64,000 bases of DNA from Candidatus Methylacidiphilum fumarolicum (GCF_949774925.1 NZ_OX458932.1:2356001-2420000), one strand, 5' to 3'. Shown: positions 9,201 through 17,610, numbered from the stretch's first letter. Translations and numbers: made by a program. Notes: generated from the letters alone by a model not told the origin.

Positions 9201-10772
9201 CTTATCTCCCCTCCTCCTCATCATGACATTTATAGCATCGAAGACCTCTCTCAGTTAATTTATGACTTAAAACAAGCAAATCCACGGGCAAAAATTTGTG
9301 TTAAGCTTGTCTCCGAAGCCGGCGTTGGAACAATTGCTGCTGGGGTTGCTAAAGCCCATGCTGACATCATCCTGATCAGTGGCAATGAAGGGGGAACGGG
9401 AGCCTCCCCAATTTCTTCTATAAAATATGCTGGAACCCCTTGGGAATTAGGGGTAGCCGAAACCCAGCAAGTTCTCATGCTCAATGGACTGAGGAGTAGA
9501 GTTACCTTGAGAACAGATGGTGGCTTGAGAACGGGAAGAGACATTGTCATTGCAGCGATCCTGGGTGCCGAAGAATTTAACTTTGGAACTATGGCCCTTA
9601 TTGCTATGGGTTGTGTTTATGTCCGCCATTGTCATCTCAATACTTGTCCCACGGGCATTGCTACTCAAGACCCAAAACTAAGAGCTCGATTTAAGGGAAC
9701 CCCTGAAGGCATTATTGCCTATCTCAATGCCGTTGCTCAAGAAGTCAGAGAAATATTAGCTAGTCTCGGAGCTCGGTCATTAAACGAAGTGATAGGAAAA
9801 ACAGAGCTTCTTGAACAAAAATCATTTCCTAATCACCCCAAATCCCATCTTTTGGATCTTCGTTCATTGCTCTGGAAACCCGAGGGAATGGAAACAGAAC
9901 CTCGGTATCATACGTGGGAAAGAAATGATCCTCAAGGCGATCGGCCGCTGGATGAACTACTTCTTCAACAAGCTAAATCAGCAATACGGACCAGAAAATC
10001 CGTTCTTATAACCCATAAGGTTAAAAATGTTAATAGAAGCATTGGAACTCAGCTCTCGGGGACTATTGCTTATCTTTACGGTGATAACGGTCTTCCTGAG
10101 GGCACCATCCAACTGAACCTATCAGGATGTGCTGGCCAAAGTCTTGGCGCCTTCCTGGTCAATGGAGTTAACATTCGGCTTGAAGGAGAAGCCAATGACT
10201 ACGTTGGCAAAGGAATGAGTGGTGGGGAAATTGTTCTTAAAGCCCCAGATTACGCCTTGTTCAAACCTGAAGAAAATGTAATCTGTGGCAATACAGTGTT
10301 ATACGGGGCAACAGGTGGGAGATTTTATGGTTGTGGAAAAGCGGGAGAAAGATTCGCCGTTAGAAACAGTGGAGCAACGGCAGTCATAGAAGGAATAGGC
10401 GATCACGGATGTGAATATATGACTAGGGGGAAAGTCGTCGTGCTTGGAAAGACTGGTAAAAATTTTGCAGCAGGAATGTCTGGTGGCATTGCTTATGTAT
10501 ACGACGAAGATGGCAGTTTTCCGGACAATTGTAACCTGCAGATGGTAAGACTGGAAAGATTTCCAGAAGAGGATGAAGCCAAAGACCTGCAACAGATTAT
10601 TTATTTTCATTTTGAAAAAACTGGTAGTACCAAGGCAAAGCACATTCTTGAGAACTGGAGAAAAGCAAAAGCTTTATTTTGGAAAGTCGTTCCCTTGGAA
10701 TCAGCTCACACGGGAAAACCAAAGACAGTGGAAAAACCTAAAAGGAGCATTTTACAGGAATCAAAAATTTGA
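6213..10772 (+). CDS. gltB: Glutamate synthase large subunit
   Basis: GltB makes glutamate from glutamine and 2-oxoglutarate. The 1519-residue chain matches the usual length. The N-terminal Ntn-hydrolase domain begins at the Cys of SSCGVGFVADI, after a short propeptide of about 24 residues. The central and FMN-binding domains follow, with KPGEGGQIPG and GNEGGTGASP. The 3Fe-4S cysteines lie in MGCVYVRHCHLNTCP. A glycine-rich C-terminal beta-helix domain has repeated GG.G.. segments (MSGGEIVL, GATGGRFYGCG). No gltD follows, so the electron-donating small subunit must be elsewhere or replaced by ferredoxin. The gene stands alone on the plus strand. Confidence 0.97.
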   Translation: MHFAKFLDNQSLPPLWIEQMERSSCGVGFVADIHGNSTYHILDAALQCVCALSHRGAIDADMKTGDGAGVMTKIPYDLLRPEIEKSGHHLFKNEDLAVGFCFLPAKDLYAQVHCKKIIEETVLEHGLYILGWRLVPIHMDALGDKAQRTCPHIEQILLAKPLDRSLDSLAFEQLLFLCRKKIENKIAKQNIKDFYIPSFSSKTIVYKGLFVSPQLQKFYADLHDPLFKTPFAIYHQRYSTNTFPSWFLSQPFRMLAHNGEINTIQGNRLWTKAREKALEMCEPWGNEIENLLPIIPPGTSDSASLDHVFEFLTLSGRDTLEAILMLVPAAWQAEKHIPEELKNFYLYHELFSEPWDGPAALVFSDGKIVGACLDRNGLRPSRFRITSDGLFILGSEAGIGKIDEKTVIEKGRLGPGEIIAIDLEAKKVLRDKEIKEQVSSKYPYIQFLRNSQRKIGKSIFFADSFHNDPEELNKKLLCFGYDEEEIQYVLKPMAQKAEEAVGSMGDDAPIAILSDKPKILYWYFRQLFAQVTNPPIDPIREKLVMSLENWCGRLPQWLLTGPIDHEVIRLCSPFLFNEELEELRSRPEPSLQARTIQCLFPIDGSEEAFLSRLWEIKMEAEEAADEGIAILILSDKGPSKELAPLPMLLVVGAVHHHLIRVGKRTKLSIICETGECRDVHHFACLIGYGATAVNPYLCLELFSNLHQNGAFGNLTREEIAKNYKSAIEKGLLKIMSKMGISTIASYHGSQLFEALGIGEEVINDCFENTPSRIGGLTYRQIAKEAIQRHELGFRDQAPKLMDLGYYRYKREGEKHALIPQAIHPLHVYVGLKGKEKAGQIEEYRKFSNLILSSGPISIRDCLTFRQQTPIPLEEVEQIEEIRKRFTTAAMSYGALSPEAHETLSIAMNRIGGKSNTGEGGEDPERYSPLPNGDSKNSLIKQIASGRFGVTAEYLSNAAEIEIKMAQGSKPGEGGQIPGFKIDEVIARLRRSTPGVPLISPPPHHDIYSIEDLSQLIYDLKQANPRAKICVKLVSEAGVGTIAAGVAKAHADIILISGNEGGTGASPISSIKYAGTPWELGVAETQQVLMLNGLRSRVTLRTDGGLRTGRDIVIAAILGAEEFNFGTMALIAMGCVYVRHCHLNTCPTGIATQDPKLRARFKGTPEGIIAYLNAVAQEVREILASLGARSLNEVIGKTELLEQKSFPNHPKSHLLDLRSLLWKPEGMETEPRYHTWERNDPQGDRPLDELLLQQAKSAIRTRKSVLITHKVKNVNRSIGTQLSGTIAYLYGDNGLPEGTIQLNLSGCAGQSLGAFLVNGVNIRLEGEANDYVGKGMSGGEIVLKAPDYALFKPEENVICGNTVLYGATGGRFYGCGKAGERFAVRNSGATAVIEGIGDHGCEYMTRGKVVVLGKTGKNFAAGMSGGIAYVYDEDGSFPDNCNLQMVRLERFPEEDEAKDLQQIIYFHFEKTGSTKAKHILENWRKAKALFWKVVPLESAHTGKPKTVEKPKRSILQESKI

Positions 10773-10866
10773 GAATTTCGAGGGCGTAACATCGTAATGC
10801 TGCTGCTGAAAAACACAGCTAAATGCTTATAAGGATTGTGAGGAAGCGGTTCCATTTTTCTCCTGA

Positions 10867-10916
10867 GGATAAGCCAAAGGTCGGTTTATCCCCTCCAATT
10901 TAGGCAATGGGCCTAA
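10867..10916 (+). terminator. Two tandem stem-loops after gltB
   Basis: The first stem pairs 10867-10875 with 10883-10891 (9 pairs, one G-T) around a 7-base loop. The second pairs TTAGGC at 10900-10905 with GCCTAA at 10911-10916. Neither is followed by a run of T, so they may be processing or stabilising structures rather than classic terminators. They lie in the 220-base gap between convergent gltB and the LysM gene. Confidence 0.45.
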
Positions 10917-10992
10917 GGCTAGTTACTGGTCAGCTAATCAAAAAGTTCGTTTAAAAGAAAATATGTTCCTTTCGGCCTAGATCAAAAAATAA

Positions 10993-11382
10993 TCATTGAC
11001 TTTGAGAAGGTGGAACAGTTTGAATTTTTGCTGAATCTTTTTTCTCTTCTTGGGATGGGGAAGGATTGATATCCTTAGGAGGTGGTGGCCGATATCCTTT
11101 CGGAGGAATGATTAATTCTTGACCAGGTTTTAAGCGATCGTCTTTTAATTCGTTGATTGCCATCAGTGCTTCAACTGTGACCTTATACTTTCTCGAAATT
11201 TTCCAAAGACTGTCTCCTTTTTTTACAACATACTTTATTTCGGTAGGTTTTTTAGTAGAACTGTCAACAGATTTTGTTTTAGAATCAGAAAGCTCTGTAG
11301 CTTGTGCAAACGAAATAAACAAAACAAAGACAATGATAAAAAGTGGCATGCTTTTATGATATCTTAGAGCCTTTTTTTTCAA
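10993..11382 (-). CDS. Secreted LysM-domain protein
   Basis: The 129-residue protein has an N-terminal hydrophobic stretch (PLFIIVFVLFISFAQA) that reads as a signal peptide. One LysM domain covers about residues 49-93 (YVVKKGDSLWKISRKY, then LKPGQELIIP). A proline-rich, charged C-terminal tail ends in PPSQSQ. LysM domains bind peptidoglycan, so a periplasmic or wall-associated role is likely. The track start is TTG; an ATG 11 codons later (11349) would also keep the signal sequence but lose its basic n-region. No enzyme domain is present. Confidence 0.8.
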   Translation of the reverse strand: MKKKALRYHKSMPLFIIVFVLFISFAQATELSDSKTKSVDSSTKKPTEIKYVVKKGDSLWKISRKYKVTVEALMAINELKDDRLKPGQELIIPPKGYRPPPPKDINPSPSQEEKKDSAKIQTVPPSQSQ

Positions 11383-12088
11383 AGTAGAAAAATATGTTTT
11401 TTTACAATTTCTTTAAATAATTTAATAGAGGCTACCAAAGTTTAAATCTCTGCAATCAAATTAGAAATTTGGATTAACTCCAGAATAGAATCCACTGAAG
11501 ATTTATATGTTCTAAAAACACTCTAAGTTTTTGACCAAAAGATTGAATTAGACCGTCAGATTATTTGATCGGTGGGCTATACAAACTGATAGAGTTGAGC
11601 CGTTACCACAGTCTCAAATATCTAAAACCCCTATTGAATTCGCTTGCATAAGAGGATGCAATTGATATCAGATAGTAGATTCATTAAACTTGCTTTTGCC
11701 AAGCTAATATTAGTTTTCCTATCTTGCCGCATGATGCCTGTCTTGGCACTGGGTAAAGATTTTGGCAGACTTCCTTATTCCCTCATCCATGCTTGCATGC
11801 CAAAACACTTGAGAATTCCCGTATGAGAGTGGATCATACATTCCCAGTTGATTTCTGGGATTCTAGTTCCCTGAGAATCCATTCATACCTAAAACCTCAT
11901 AGAGGAAATAGAAGTGTCTTCACTAATCAGTCCATGGCCCATGTATTGAAAACTAATAACCACGTGCGACTACACCTTTAGTTCTATTTTTATCATGAGG
12001 AGGCTTGCCATTTATTAGATTAAAAAAATTAGTTAGAAGTCTTCTAAAGAAAGAATAATATCATTTTTGCTGTTATTGAGGCAATAAT
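11383..12088. other. Gene-poor intergenic region
   Basis: About 700 bases lie between the divergent LysM and fkbM genes. The only open frames (11644-11826 and 11793-11981, plus strand) have no recognisable domain, no convincing ribosome-binding site and overlap each other out of frame. I see no RNA gene or clear repeat here. It may be decayed coding DNA. Confidence 0.4.
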
Positions 12089-13012
12089 ATGGGCCGTGGA
12101 ATGAATGGATATACTCGTTGGTATTATTGGAAAAGGAAATTAGCTCTTTACAAAAAAGATCTTGGTTCTTATACCAGAGAATCTTCCTGTTTTTTAAGAT
12201 CTAAAATTTGTCAAATTATCCTTTGGACCTTTTATAAAAAGATTTTTAAAGGAGACTGGAGTCTTTATCTTGATAACGGATCGAAATTTATTTACCGCTC
12301 TGAAAAGGGTTTTATACCCCTATCCTTTTCTTTTTCTGGAATTACTGATTATAGGGAGATGAAGTTCTTAAGCCGGTATTTGAGAGAAGGAGATTATGTT
12401 TTCGATTGCGGTGCCAATCAAGGTCTTTATAGCATATACATGGCAAAACTTGTTGGAGAAAAAGGTAAGGTTGTTGCCATCGAACCTTGCGAAAGATTTA
12501 TTCAATTTCTTAATAGAAATAAAAATGAAAATAAATTTTATTGCATTGAAGTCCATCAAATTGCTGCTGCTAACAAGGAAGGAAAAACATTCTTTCTTGA
12601 AAAGGGTCCCTATAGCCGCCTAGATCCAAAAAACACGGGACATGACTCAAAGGCAGTCGAGGTAAGATGTCTTGAAGATCTTCTTGACGACAGAATTCAT
12701 TATGTTTTCGGGAAAATAGATGTCGAAGGAGCTGAGCTTTTTGTTCTTCAAGGGTTGACAAAAATGCTTAAAAATGCAAATCCTCCCGCTATTCAAATTG
12801 AAATAACAAACTTGACCAAAGACTATGGATATTCAGCCTACGATCTTAAAGAGTTTCTTTTAACCTTTGGCTATCATATTTATCTTTACACTCCATGGTC
12901 TAACACTTTCATATATAAAAAAGAACCCTGGAAGCATTGTTTAAACTCTTTAGCCATCCATCAAAGGGAAATAGAATTTGTACAAAGCAGATTAAAAGGT
13001 AAGGCAGAGTGA
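12089..13012 (+). CDS. FkbM-family SAM-dependent methyltransferase
   Basis: The 307-residue protein has the Rossmann motif I VFDCGANQGLYSIYMAKL around residues 108-125, then VVAIEPCE, and the FkbM hallmark KIDVEGAE near residue 210. The family O-methylates sugars or polyketides; the acceptor here is unknown. An ATG at 12089 is preceded by GAGG at a good distance, which supports this start. No glycan cluster surrounds it: the nearest sugar-related genes are about 7 kb away. The composition is somewhat AT-rich. Confidence 0.85.
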   Translation: MGRGMNGYTRWYYWKRKLALYKKDLGSYTRESSCFLRSKICQIILWTFYKKIFKGDWSLYLDNGSKFIYRSEKGFIPLSFSFSGITDYREMKFLSRYLREGDYVFDCGANQGLYSIYMAKLVGEKGKVVAIEPCERFIQFLNRNKNENKFYCIEVHQIAAANKEGKTFFLEKGPYSRLDPKNTGHDSKAVEVRCLEDLLDDRIHYVFGKIDVEGAELFVLQGLTKMLKNANPPAIQIEITNLTKDYGYSAYDLKEFLLTFGYHIYLYTPWSNTFIYKKEPWKHCLNSLAIHQREIEFVQSRLKGKAE

Positions 13013-13261
13013 ATGAGGTTCGTTGATATGCTGTTTCAATGGGTATGTGAATAACTAAAGAAGCTTTCGAGGCTATGGCCAAAATCCAGCACCCATGAAA
13101 CTTATAATGCCATTCAAACTTGCTTTATTGTTCGTGAATCATCGGATGGAGATTATAGTTTTACTTTTTCTGCAACTGCCTATTCCTCTTCTCCGCCTTC
13201 TATTTTTCTATTACGCATAATGACTTCGAAAATACTTAAGCAACTGATCTAAGACAGATCC

Positions 13262-14164
13262 TTATGGATTTTTGCTTGAAAAAAGTTGCATCGTCTTTAC
13301 AACCCCAAGAACCTTGTTTATTTCATGGGTTCTTAAAAGATCCGTTTTGCCTAAAATGGCGAGCAGGGCGAAAAAAGCTTCCGCAGTCCTTACTTCATCT
13401 TGAAAACATTCAAAGGCATGAGGCAAGGCATGGCAAATTGGCCAACCAAACTTTCGAAGCCGAAAAGTATGAAGAAAGATTTCCATTTGCCTTTGGATTC
13501 GGGTAGGACCATCGAGGAGATTGGGATAATAAAATCCAAGACCAGGATCTAGCCATATCTTTCTCACTCCACAAGACAAAGCTTCTTCGATCCGTTTTTC
13601 AAAATAAGGGAACAGTAAACTTAGTGGATCTTTAGGAAGCTCAATCGGTTGTACCTCTCGGACATTATCACCTCGAACAAAGTTAATAATCACCCCCCCA
13701 TCATAATCAGCCACAACCTTAAAAAATTCTTTTAAATTATCCCCCTTTGTAAGATTTAAAATAGCTGCCCCTGCCTTAAAACAGCCTTTAGCTACATTTA
13801 GATGATAGGTCTCTACAGAAATGAGTATACCTGTAGTCGATAACTCTTTAATAATAGGAAGGAGCAGTTCAAGTTGTTGGATATCATCAATCCTTTGAGC
13901 ATATGACAAAGAAGACTCAGCACCAATATCGACTATATCCGCCCCGGAGGCTTGGAGAATCTTCGCCTTTCGTACTGCCGAAATTGAATCTAAAGCCACA
14001 CTTTCGCGGTACCAAGATTCTGAGGACAGATTAATAACTCCCATAAGATTTGGCTTATGAGGATCAGGAAAATATCTTCCGCAAAGCTCAAAACGACGAA
14101 CTTCTTTAGAATAATCGTTGGAATACAATAAATATAATTCAGAGAGATAAGATAACGTCAGCAT
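13262..14164 (-). CDS. Dihydropteroate synthase-like TIM-barrel protein, divergent active site
   Basis: The overall fold pattern is that of the pterin-binding (FolP/DHPS) family: NLMGVINLSSESW, GADIVDIGAESS, ISVETY, AAILNLTKG, and KIWLDPGLGFYYPN, ending with a late RTHEI segment. True FolP has NVTPDSFSDGG and GGESTRPG; here these read NLSSESWYRES and GAESSLSYA, so the two substrate loops are altered. It may be a paralogue with another pterin-like substrate rather than the folate enzyme. It lies 28 bases downstream of hisB on the same strand. The 300-residue length and N-terminal extension of about 35 residues are slightly long. Confidence 0.7.
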   Translation of the reverse strand: MLTLSYLSELYLLYSNDYSKEVRRFELCGRYFPDPHKPNLMGVINLSSESWYRESVALDSISAVRKAKILQASGADIVDIGAESSLSYAQRIDDIQQLELLLPIIKELSTTGILISVETYHLNVAKGCFKAGAAILNLTKGDNLKEFFKVVADYDGGVIINFVRGDNVREVQPIELPKDPLSLLFPYFEKRIEEALSCGVRKIWLDPGLGFYYPNLLDGPTRIQRQMEIFLHTFRLRKFGWPICHALPHAFECFQDEVRTAEAFFALLAILGKTDLLRTHEINKVLGVVKTMQLFSSKNP

Positions 14165-14192
14165 GAGATTTTCACTAAAGCCGTGTGAATCC

Positions 14193-14804
14193 CTATCCTA
14201 AAGTTCCTTTCGTGCTTGGAATACGCTCAACACATGCTGGGTCTAAACAAACAGCCATCTTTAAAGCTCTTGCCAAGGCCTTAAAGGTGCCTTCAATCAA
14301 ATGATGCGTCTCTTTACTTTCCAATATATGGATATGAAGGCAAAGTCTAGCATGTGTAACAAAGGCCCTTAAAAATTCTTCTAAAAGTTGAGCTTGAAAA
14401 TTACCAGCAGAAAGAAAAACTAGGGGCAAATGGTCAGGGGATCGAAAACAAAGATAAGGCCTTCCGCTGATATCTATTGCTGAGTGGACTAGAGTTTCAT
14501 CCATAGGTAAAAGACAATATCCATAACGAGCAATCCCTTTTTTATCGCCCAGAGATTTATTAAGAGCCTCTCCAAGCACAATGCCACAATCCTCTACTGT
14601 ATGATGAAAATCAACTCCAAGATCCCCTTTACATTCAAGGATTAAATCGAAAGAAGCATGATAGGCAAAGAGTTCAAGCATGTGATCAAAAAACCCAATG
14701 CCCGTTTTTATTTCGCTTGTCCCTTTCCCATCTAGGGTCATTTTTATGGAAATGTCCGTTTCCTTTGTTTTCCTTTGAATTAATGCAGTTCTTGAAGCAA
14801 TCAT
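14193..14804 (-). CDS. hisB: Imidazoleglycerol-phosphate dehydratase
   Basis: HisB dehydrates imidazole glycerol phosphate to imidazole acetol phosphate in histidine synthesis. The 203-residue monofunctional enzyme carries both metal-binding repeats: GIGFFDHMLELFAYH with DFHHTVEDCGI in the first half, and THARLCLHIH and ETHHLIEGTFKALARAL in the second. The C-terminus IPSTKGTLG is typical. The His/Glu ligands for manganese are intact. There is no fused histidinol phosphatase. Confidence 0.96.
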   Translation of the reverse strand: MIASRTALIQRKTKETDISIKMTLDGKGTSEIKTGIGFFDHMLELFAYHASFDLILECKGDLGVDFHHTVEDCGIVLGEALNKSLGDKKGIARYGYCLLPMDETLVHSAIDISGRPYLCFRSPDHLPLVFLSAGNFQAQLLEEFLRAFVTHARLCLHIHILESKETHHLIEGTFKALARALKMAVCLDPACVERIPSTKGTLG

Positions 14805-15148
14805 TACGATTTAATTAACCTATTGGAAAGCTATTTATAGAAATTTAAGGCCTTTTTAGCTCTGCTTTGAGAAACATTTCTTGGTCCATAATGTTGAGAT
14901 TTTCTAGAAAATTATCTAAGATTACATCAATGTCTTCCTTCCATCCAAAGCCTAAGGCCACCCCCACTCCCTAAGACCTTTGCTATCATACTCTAGCAAA
15001 GTAGTCAAGCGTTCACATTGGATGGTAGAAACCAGAAGAAAACTCCCCTTTTTCACTAAGGCTCCAAGGCTTCAATATAAATAGCTAGGAAAAAAAGAAA
15101 AACTTTTGTATTTCTTATTTTTTTATTGTGTTTTACAAACCTGTGGCT
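14805..15148. other. Intergenic region with a decayed minus-strand coding fragment and an inverted repeat
   Basis: Between the divergent hisB and the next secreted-protein gene, the minus strand holds a plausible C-terminal coding fragment (about 15075 down to 14851). It reads GSFLLVSTIQCER...LLEYDSKG, then after a frame change GVALGFGWKEDIDVILD...KAELKRP and a stop. The frame break lies in or near a run of five G (minus strand) around 14970. I do not recognise the family. Perfect 8-base arms CTTTGCTA (14978-14985) and TAGCAAAG (14994-15001) flank an 8-base spacer in the same stretch. Confidence 0.35.
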
Positions 15149-15772
15149 ATGGGAAAGAAAAGCTTCTATAATATCCTATTGTTTCTTTTTTTGTCTTATA
15201 ATGTTTCTATGAATGAAGGGAGTTATCCCAGTATCACAGCTCTACATGGAGAGGCTCTTCTTCCATCCTTCGATGATTTGTATTTAAAAAGTAGCGGAGG
15301 AAACAAAAAAAATGAAACGCTGAGTTCCAGAATCTATTTAATAACCTTGAATTCTGTCGGAATGGATACGGGCAGTTTCCCTGGTGGAGGAATATATTCT
15401 AGTGCTGCTGCTGTTAGTAAAATTTTAAGCCAAGCATTGGAAATTCCCCTAAAAATCCCTTATATAGCCGACTTATATGATTGGCTTAAAGCTCATGCAA
15501 TATTGATAAAAAAACCATCCGAACTGATTTCTGGAGATATCATTATTTCTCCTTCTTCCAGGGATGTCCAAGGGCATGTGGGAATTATAGGAGAGAGGAT
15601 TTCAGAGAGACCTGATTTTGCTATCTATTCGAATTCTCTCGATAGCTGCTTGTTTTTGAAGAATTGGACGCTTTCAAGATGGAGAGAATACTTTGAAAAA
15701 GATCTCAAGTTAAATGTTTATTATTTCCGGCTTCTCAAACCACTGCCTCAATCTACTTCCAACGGGTCATGA
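15149..15772 (+). CDS. Secreted CHAP/NlpC-P60-like protein, catalytic Cys apparently replaced
   Basis: A signal-like segment (NILLFLFLSYNVSM) leads a globular protein. The central and C-terminal parts resemble cysteine peptidase/amidase folds of the CHAP/NlpC type: GGIYSSAAAVSKIL, then LISGDIIISPSS...GHVGIIGE and IYSNS. In related proteins the first block usually carries a Cys before the helix (CAAAVS-like), whereas here it is YSSAAAVS, so the nucleophile may be lost or replaced by Ser. The His of GHVGI is kept. The first in-frame start is GTG at 15128; the ATG at 15149 fits the signal sequence better. The gene overlaps the next one by 4 bases (ATGA). Confidence 0.5.
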   Translation: MGKKSFYNILLFLFLSYNVSMNEGSYPSITALHGEALLPSFDDLYLKSSGGNKKNETLSSRIYLITLNSVGMDTGSFPGGGIYSSAAAVSKILSQALEIPLKIPYIADLYDWLKAHAILIKKPSELISGDIIISPSSRDVQGHVGIIGERISERPDFAIYSNSLDSCLFLKNWTLSRWREYFEKDLKLNVYYFRLLKPLPQSTSNGS

Positions 15773-16272
15773 AATACCTCATTTCTCTTTTTTTTCTTTT
15801 CTTTCTTGTGCATAATTCCCTTTCAGGGAAAGAAACACCCATACTGCTGCCCAACATCACACCAAGACTTGCAAAATTCCTTGAAAGTCTTCCTCAAAAT
15901 GCTCAAAATGAAATCACAAGTTCATTCAAGGAAACTCTTTCTTATGACCTCATAGGCGATAAAAAAGTTGAAGCCGAGCCTTCTAAACGGATTATTGAAA
16001 TTGATGAGGCCACCGAAGCAGGCCATGGGGTTCTAGTTTTTGAATTGACTCCATCGGGCAGCCGTTTTTTATTTCTTAATGACCTGCCCTATAAGATTCC
16101 TCTCCCGAACTTATCGCAAGCAGAACAGCTTACTATCGCTCTGATTTTCGCTGAGCATGAAAAAGCAATTTTTGTGGATAGGAATTGGGGAAGAATGTGG
16201 TTTGATCCTCCTTCAGCCATGACCGACATTCAAAAAGAAGCCTACAAAAAGTTGGGGTTGATACAGGACTAA
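15769..16272 (+). CDS. Secreted protein of unknown function
   Basis: The 167-residue product starts with a clear signal peptide (KYLISLFFLFFLVHNSLSG) and continues as a soluble alpha/beta-looking domain with TPRLAKFLESLPQNAQNEI and a conserved-looking VFVDRNWGRMWFDPPS-type end. I do not recognise the family. Its ATG overlaps the stop codon of the preceding CHAP-like gene, so the two are probably co-translated and may act together in the periplasm. Confidence 0.6.
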   Translation: MKYLISLFFLFFLVHNSLSGKETPILLPNITPRLAKFLESLPQNAQNEITSSFKETLSYDLIGDKKVEAEPSKRIIEIDEATEAGHGVLVFELTPSGSRFLFLNDLPYKIPLPNLSQAEQLTIALIFAEHEKAIFVDRNWGRMWFDPPSAMTDIQKEAYKKLGLIQD

Positions 16273-16347
16273 AAATGATTGAATGTTTTTGCGGAGTGAA
16301 TAGGTAGTTTTTTCCCTTCTTCTTTTTATCCTTAATTTATTTTCCTT

Positions 16348-17505
16348 ATGAATTTGAAACGCAATGAACTTGTCAAGATTTTGCATCAGAACTGGCTAAA
16401 TGAAAAGAAAACGGCAAGAGCCTATAGAGATATTGCAGAGATAGAAAAAAATCCCCACAAAAAAGAAATTCTCTTAAAACTCGCTGAAACTGAAGAAAAA
16501 CATGCTCTTAAATGGGAGCAAGAACTCAAAACATTGGGCCAAAGTTGCGAAGAAACGGATTCAAAATTCAAAAGAATTATTGAAAAGTGGTTAAATCAAA
16601 ATCTGGGTATCTGGAATGTAGTGAGAAGAATGGAAAATGCCGAAGCAAAAGATGAACTGAGATATTTGAAACAAAAAGAATTGTTTAAAGGATCGGCTAA
16701 GCTAGAACAGACACTTGCAGAATTAGCAAAAGATGAAAAGGATCATGTCTCCATTTTACATAATCTCATCAAAAAGAGTCCTGCCCCAGAAAACAAGATA
16801 GACACCATTTTGACTAGAGAAAAATGGCATGGTAAAGGGGGGAACTGGATAACCGACTCCATTTATGGCATCAATGACGGATTAGGAGCTGTTTTCGGAA
16901 TAGTTTCTGGTGTAGCTGGAGCTACAGAAAACCAAACCCATTACATACTCATATCTGGGCTTGCTGGAATGATTGCCTCATCTTTGTCTATGGGGGCTGG
17001 AGCTTATCTAGCTGCCAAAAGCCAGAAGGAAGTATATGAAGCGGAGATTGCTAGGGAAAAAAGAGAAATTGAAGAAAATCCGCAAGAAGAAATAGAAGAA
17101 ATGGCGCTTTTTTATCAACTACAAGGCTTTAACGAAGAAGAGTCAAAATGGATCGCAGAAAAGCTGTATCAAAAGCCAGAACACTTTCTTTCGGCGATGG
17201 TTAGCTCTGAGCTTGGTCTTTCGCAAGCTACCTTTCCAAAGCCCTGGAATGCCTGTCTATCGGCCGCTATTTCGACGGTTCTTGGCGCTTTTATCCCTTT
17301 GGTTCCTTTTTTCTTTCTATCAGGAATGTACGCCATTTCCTTTTCTTTTTTTATAAGCCTAGTAGCCCACTTTCTTGTCGGCGCCGCAAAAACTCTTGTT
17401 ACAGCAAGAAATTGGTTCTTTAGTGGTCTAGAAATGACAGTAGTGGGTGTAATCGAAGCAGTTGTCACTTATTCTCTTGGACTTCTTTTCCGACTTCCTT
17501 CCTAG
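16348..17505 (+). CDS. mbfA: MbfA-type iron exporter: rubrerythrin-like diiron domain fused to a VIT1/CCC1 membrane domain
   Basis: The N-terminal about 150 residues form a ferritin-like four-helix domain with two ExxH motifs (EEKH near 49-52 and DEKDH near 131-135) plus paired Glu on the preceding helices, as in erythrin domains. The C-terminal half, from GINDGLGAVFGIVSGVAGA, is the VIT1/CCC1 iron/manganese transporter domain with about five membrane segments and an EEIEEM loop. MbfA proteins in other bacteria export iron and protect against peroxide. The 3' end of this gene has a decayed copy about 6.18 kb downstream (23545-23690). Confidence 0.85.
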   Translation: MNLKRNELVKILHQNWLNEKKTARAYRDIAEIEKNPHKKEILLKLAETEEKHALKWEQELKTLGQSCEETDSKFKRIIEKWLNQNLGIWNVVRRMENAEAKDELRYLKQKELFKGSAKLEQTLAELAKDEKDHVSILHNLIKKSPAPENKIDTILTREKWHGKGGNWITDSIYGINDGLGAVFGIVSGVAGATENQTHYILISGLAGMIASSLSMGAGAYLAAKSQKEVYEAEIAREKREIEENPQEEIEEMALFYQLQGFNEEESKWIAEKLYQKPEHFLSAMVSSELGLSQATFPKPWNACLSAAISTVLGAFIPLVPFFFLSGMYAISFSFFISLVAHFLVGAAKTLVTARNWFFSGLEMTVVGVIEAVVTYSLGLLFRLPS

Positions 17506-17610
17506 TGGTTAGAAAGCCTTAATTTTCAGCTATATTCAAAAAGGGTTCAATAGTTTGATAAGAAATAACTAGTCTATTTTTGCATAAAAAAGAGAAACAA
17601 ATCCACAATG
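17340..17610. repeat. Left copy of a duplicated mbfA/hyhG junction
   Basis: The last about 165 bases of mbfA and the following about 100 bases match 23545-23790 with scattered substitutions and small indels. A 17-base stretch (TTCAATAGTTTGATAAG) at 17546-17562 is identical at 23724-23740. In this copy mbfA is intact, while the sequence beyond it is a broken minus-strand copy of the end of hyhG. Confidence 0.85.

Noticed and set aside
11644-11981. Two short plus-strand frames upstream of fkbM
   Set aside because: They overlap each other, have no ribosome-binding site or family match, and look like chance frames or decayed DNA.
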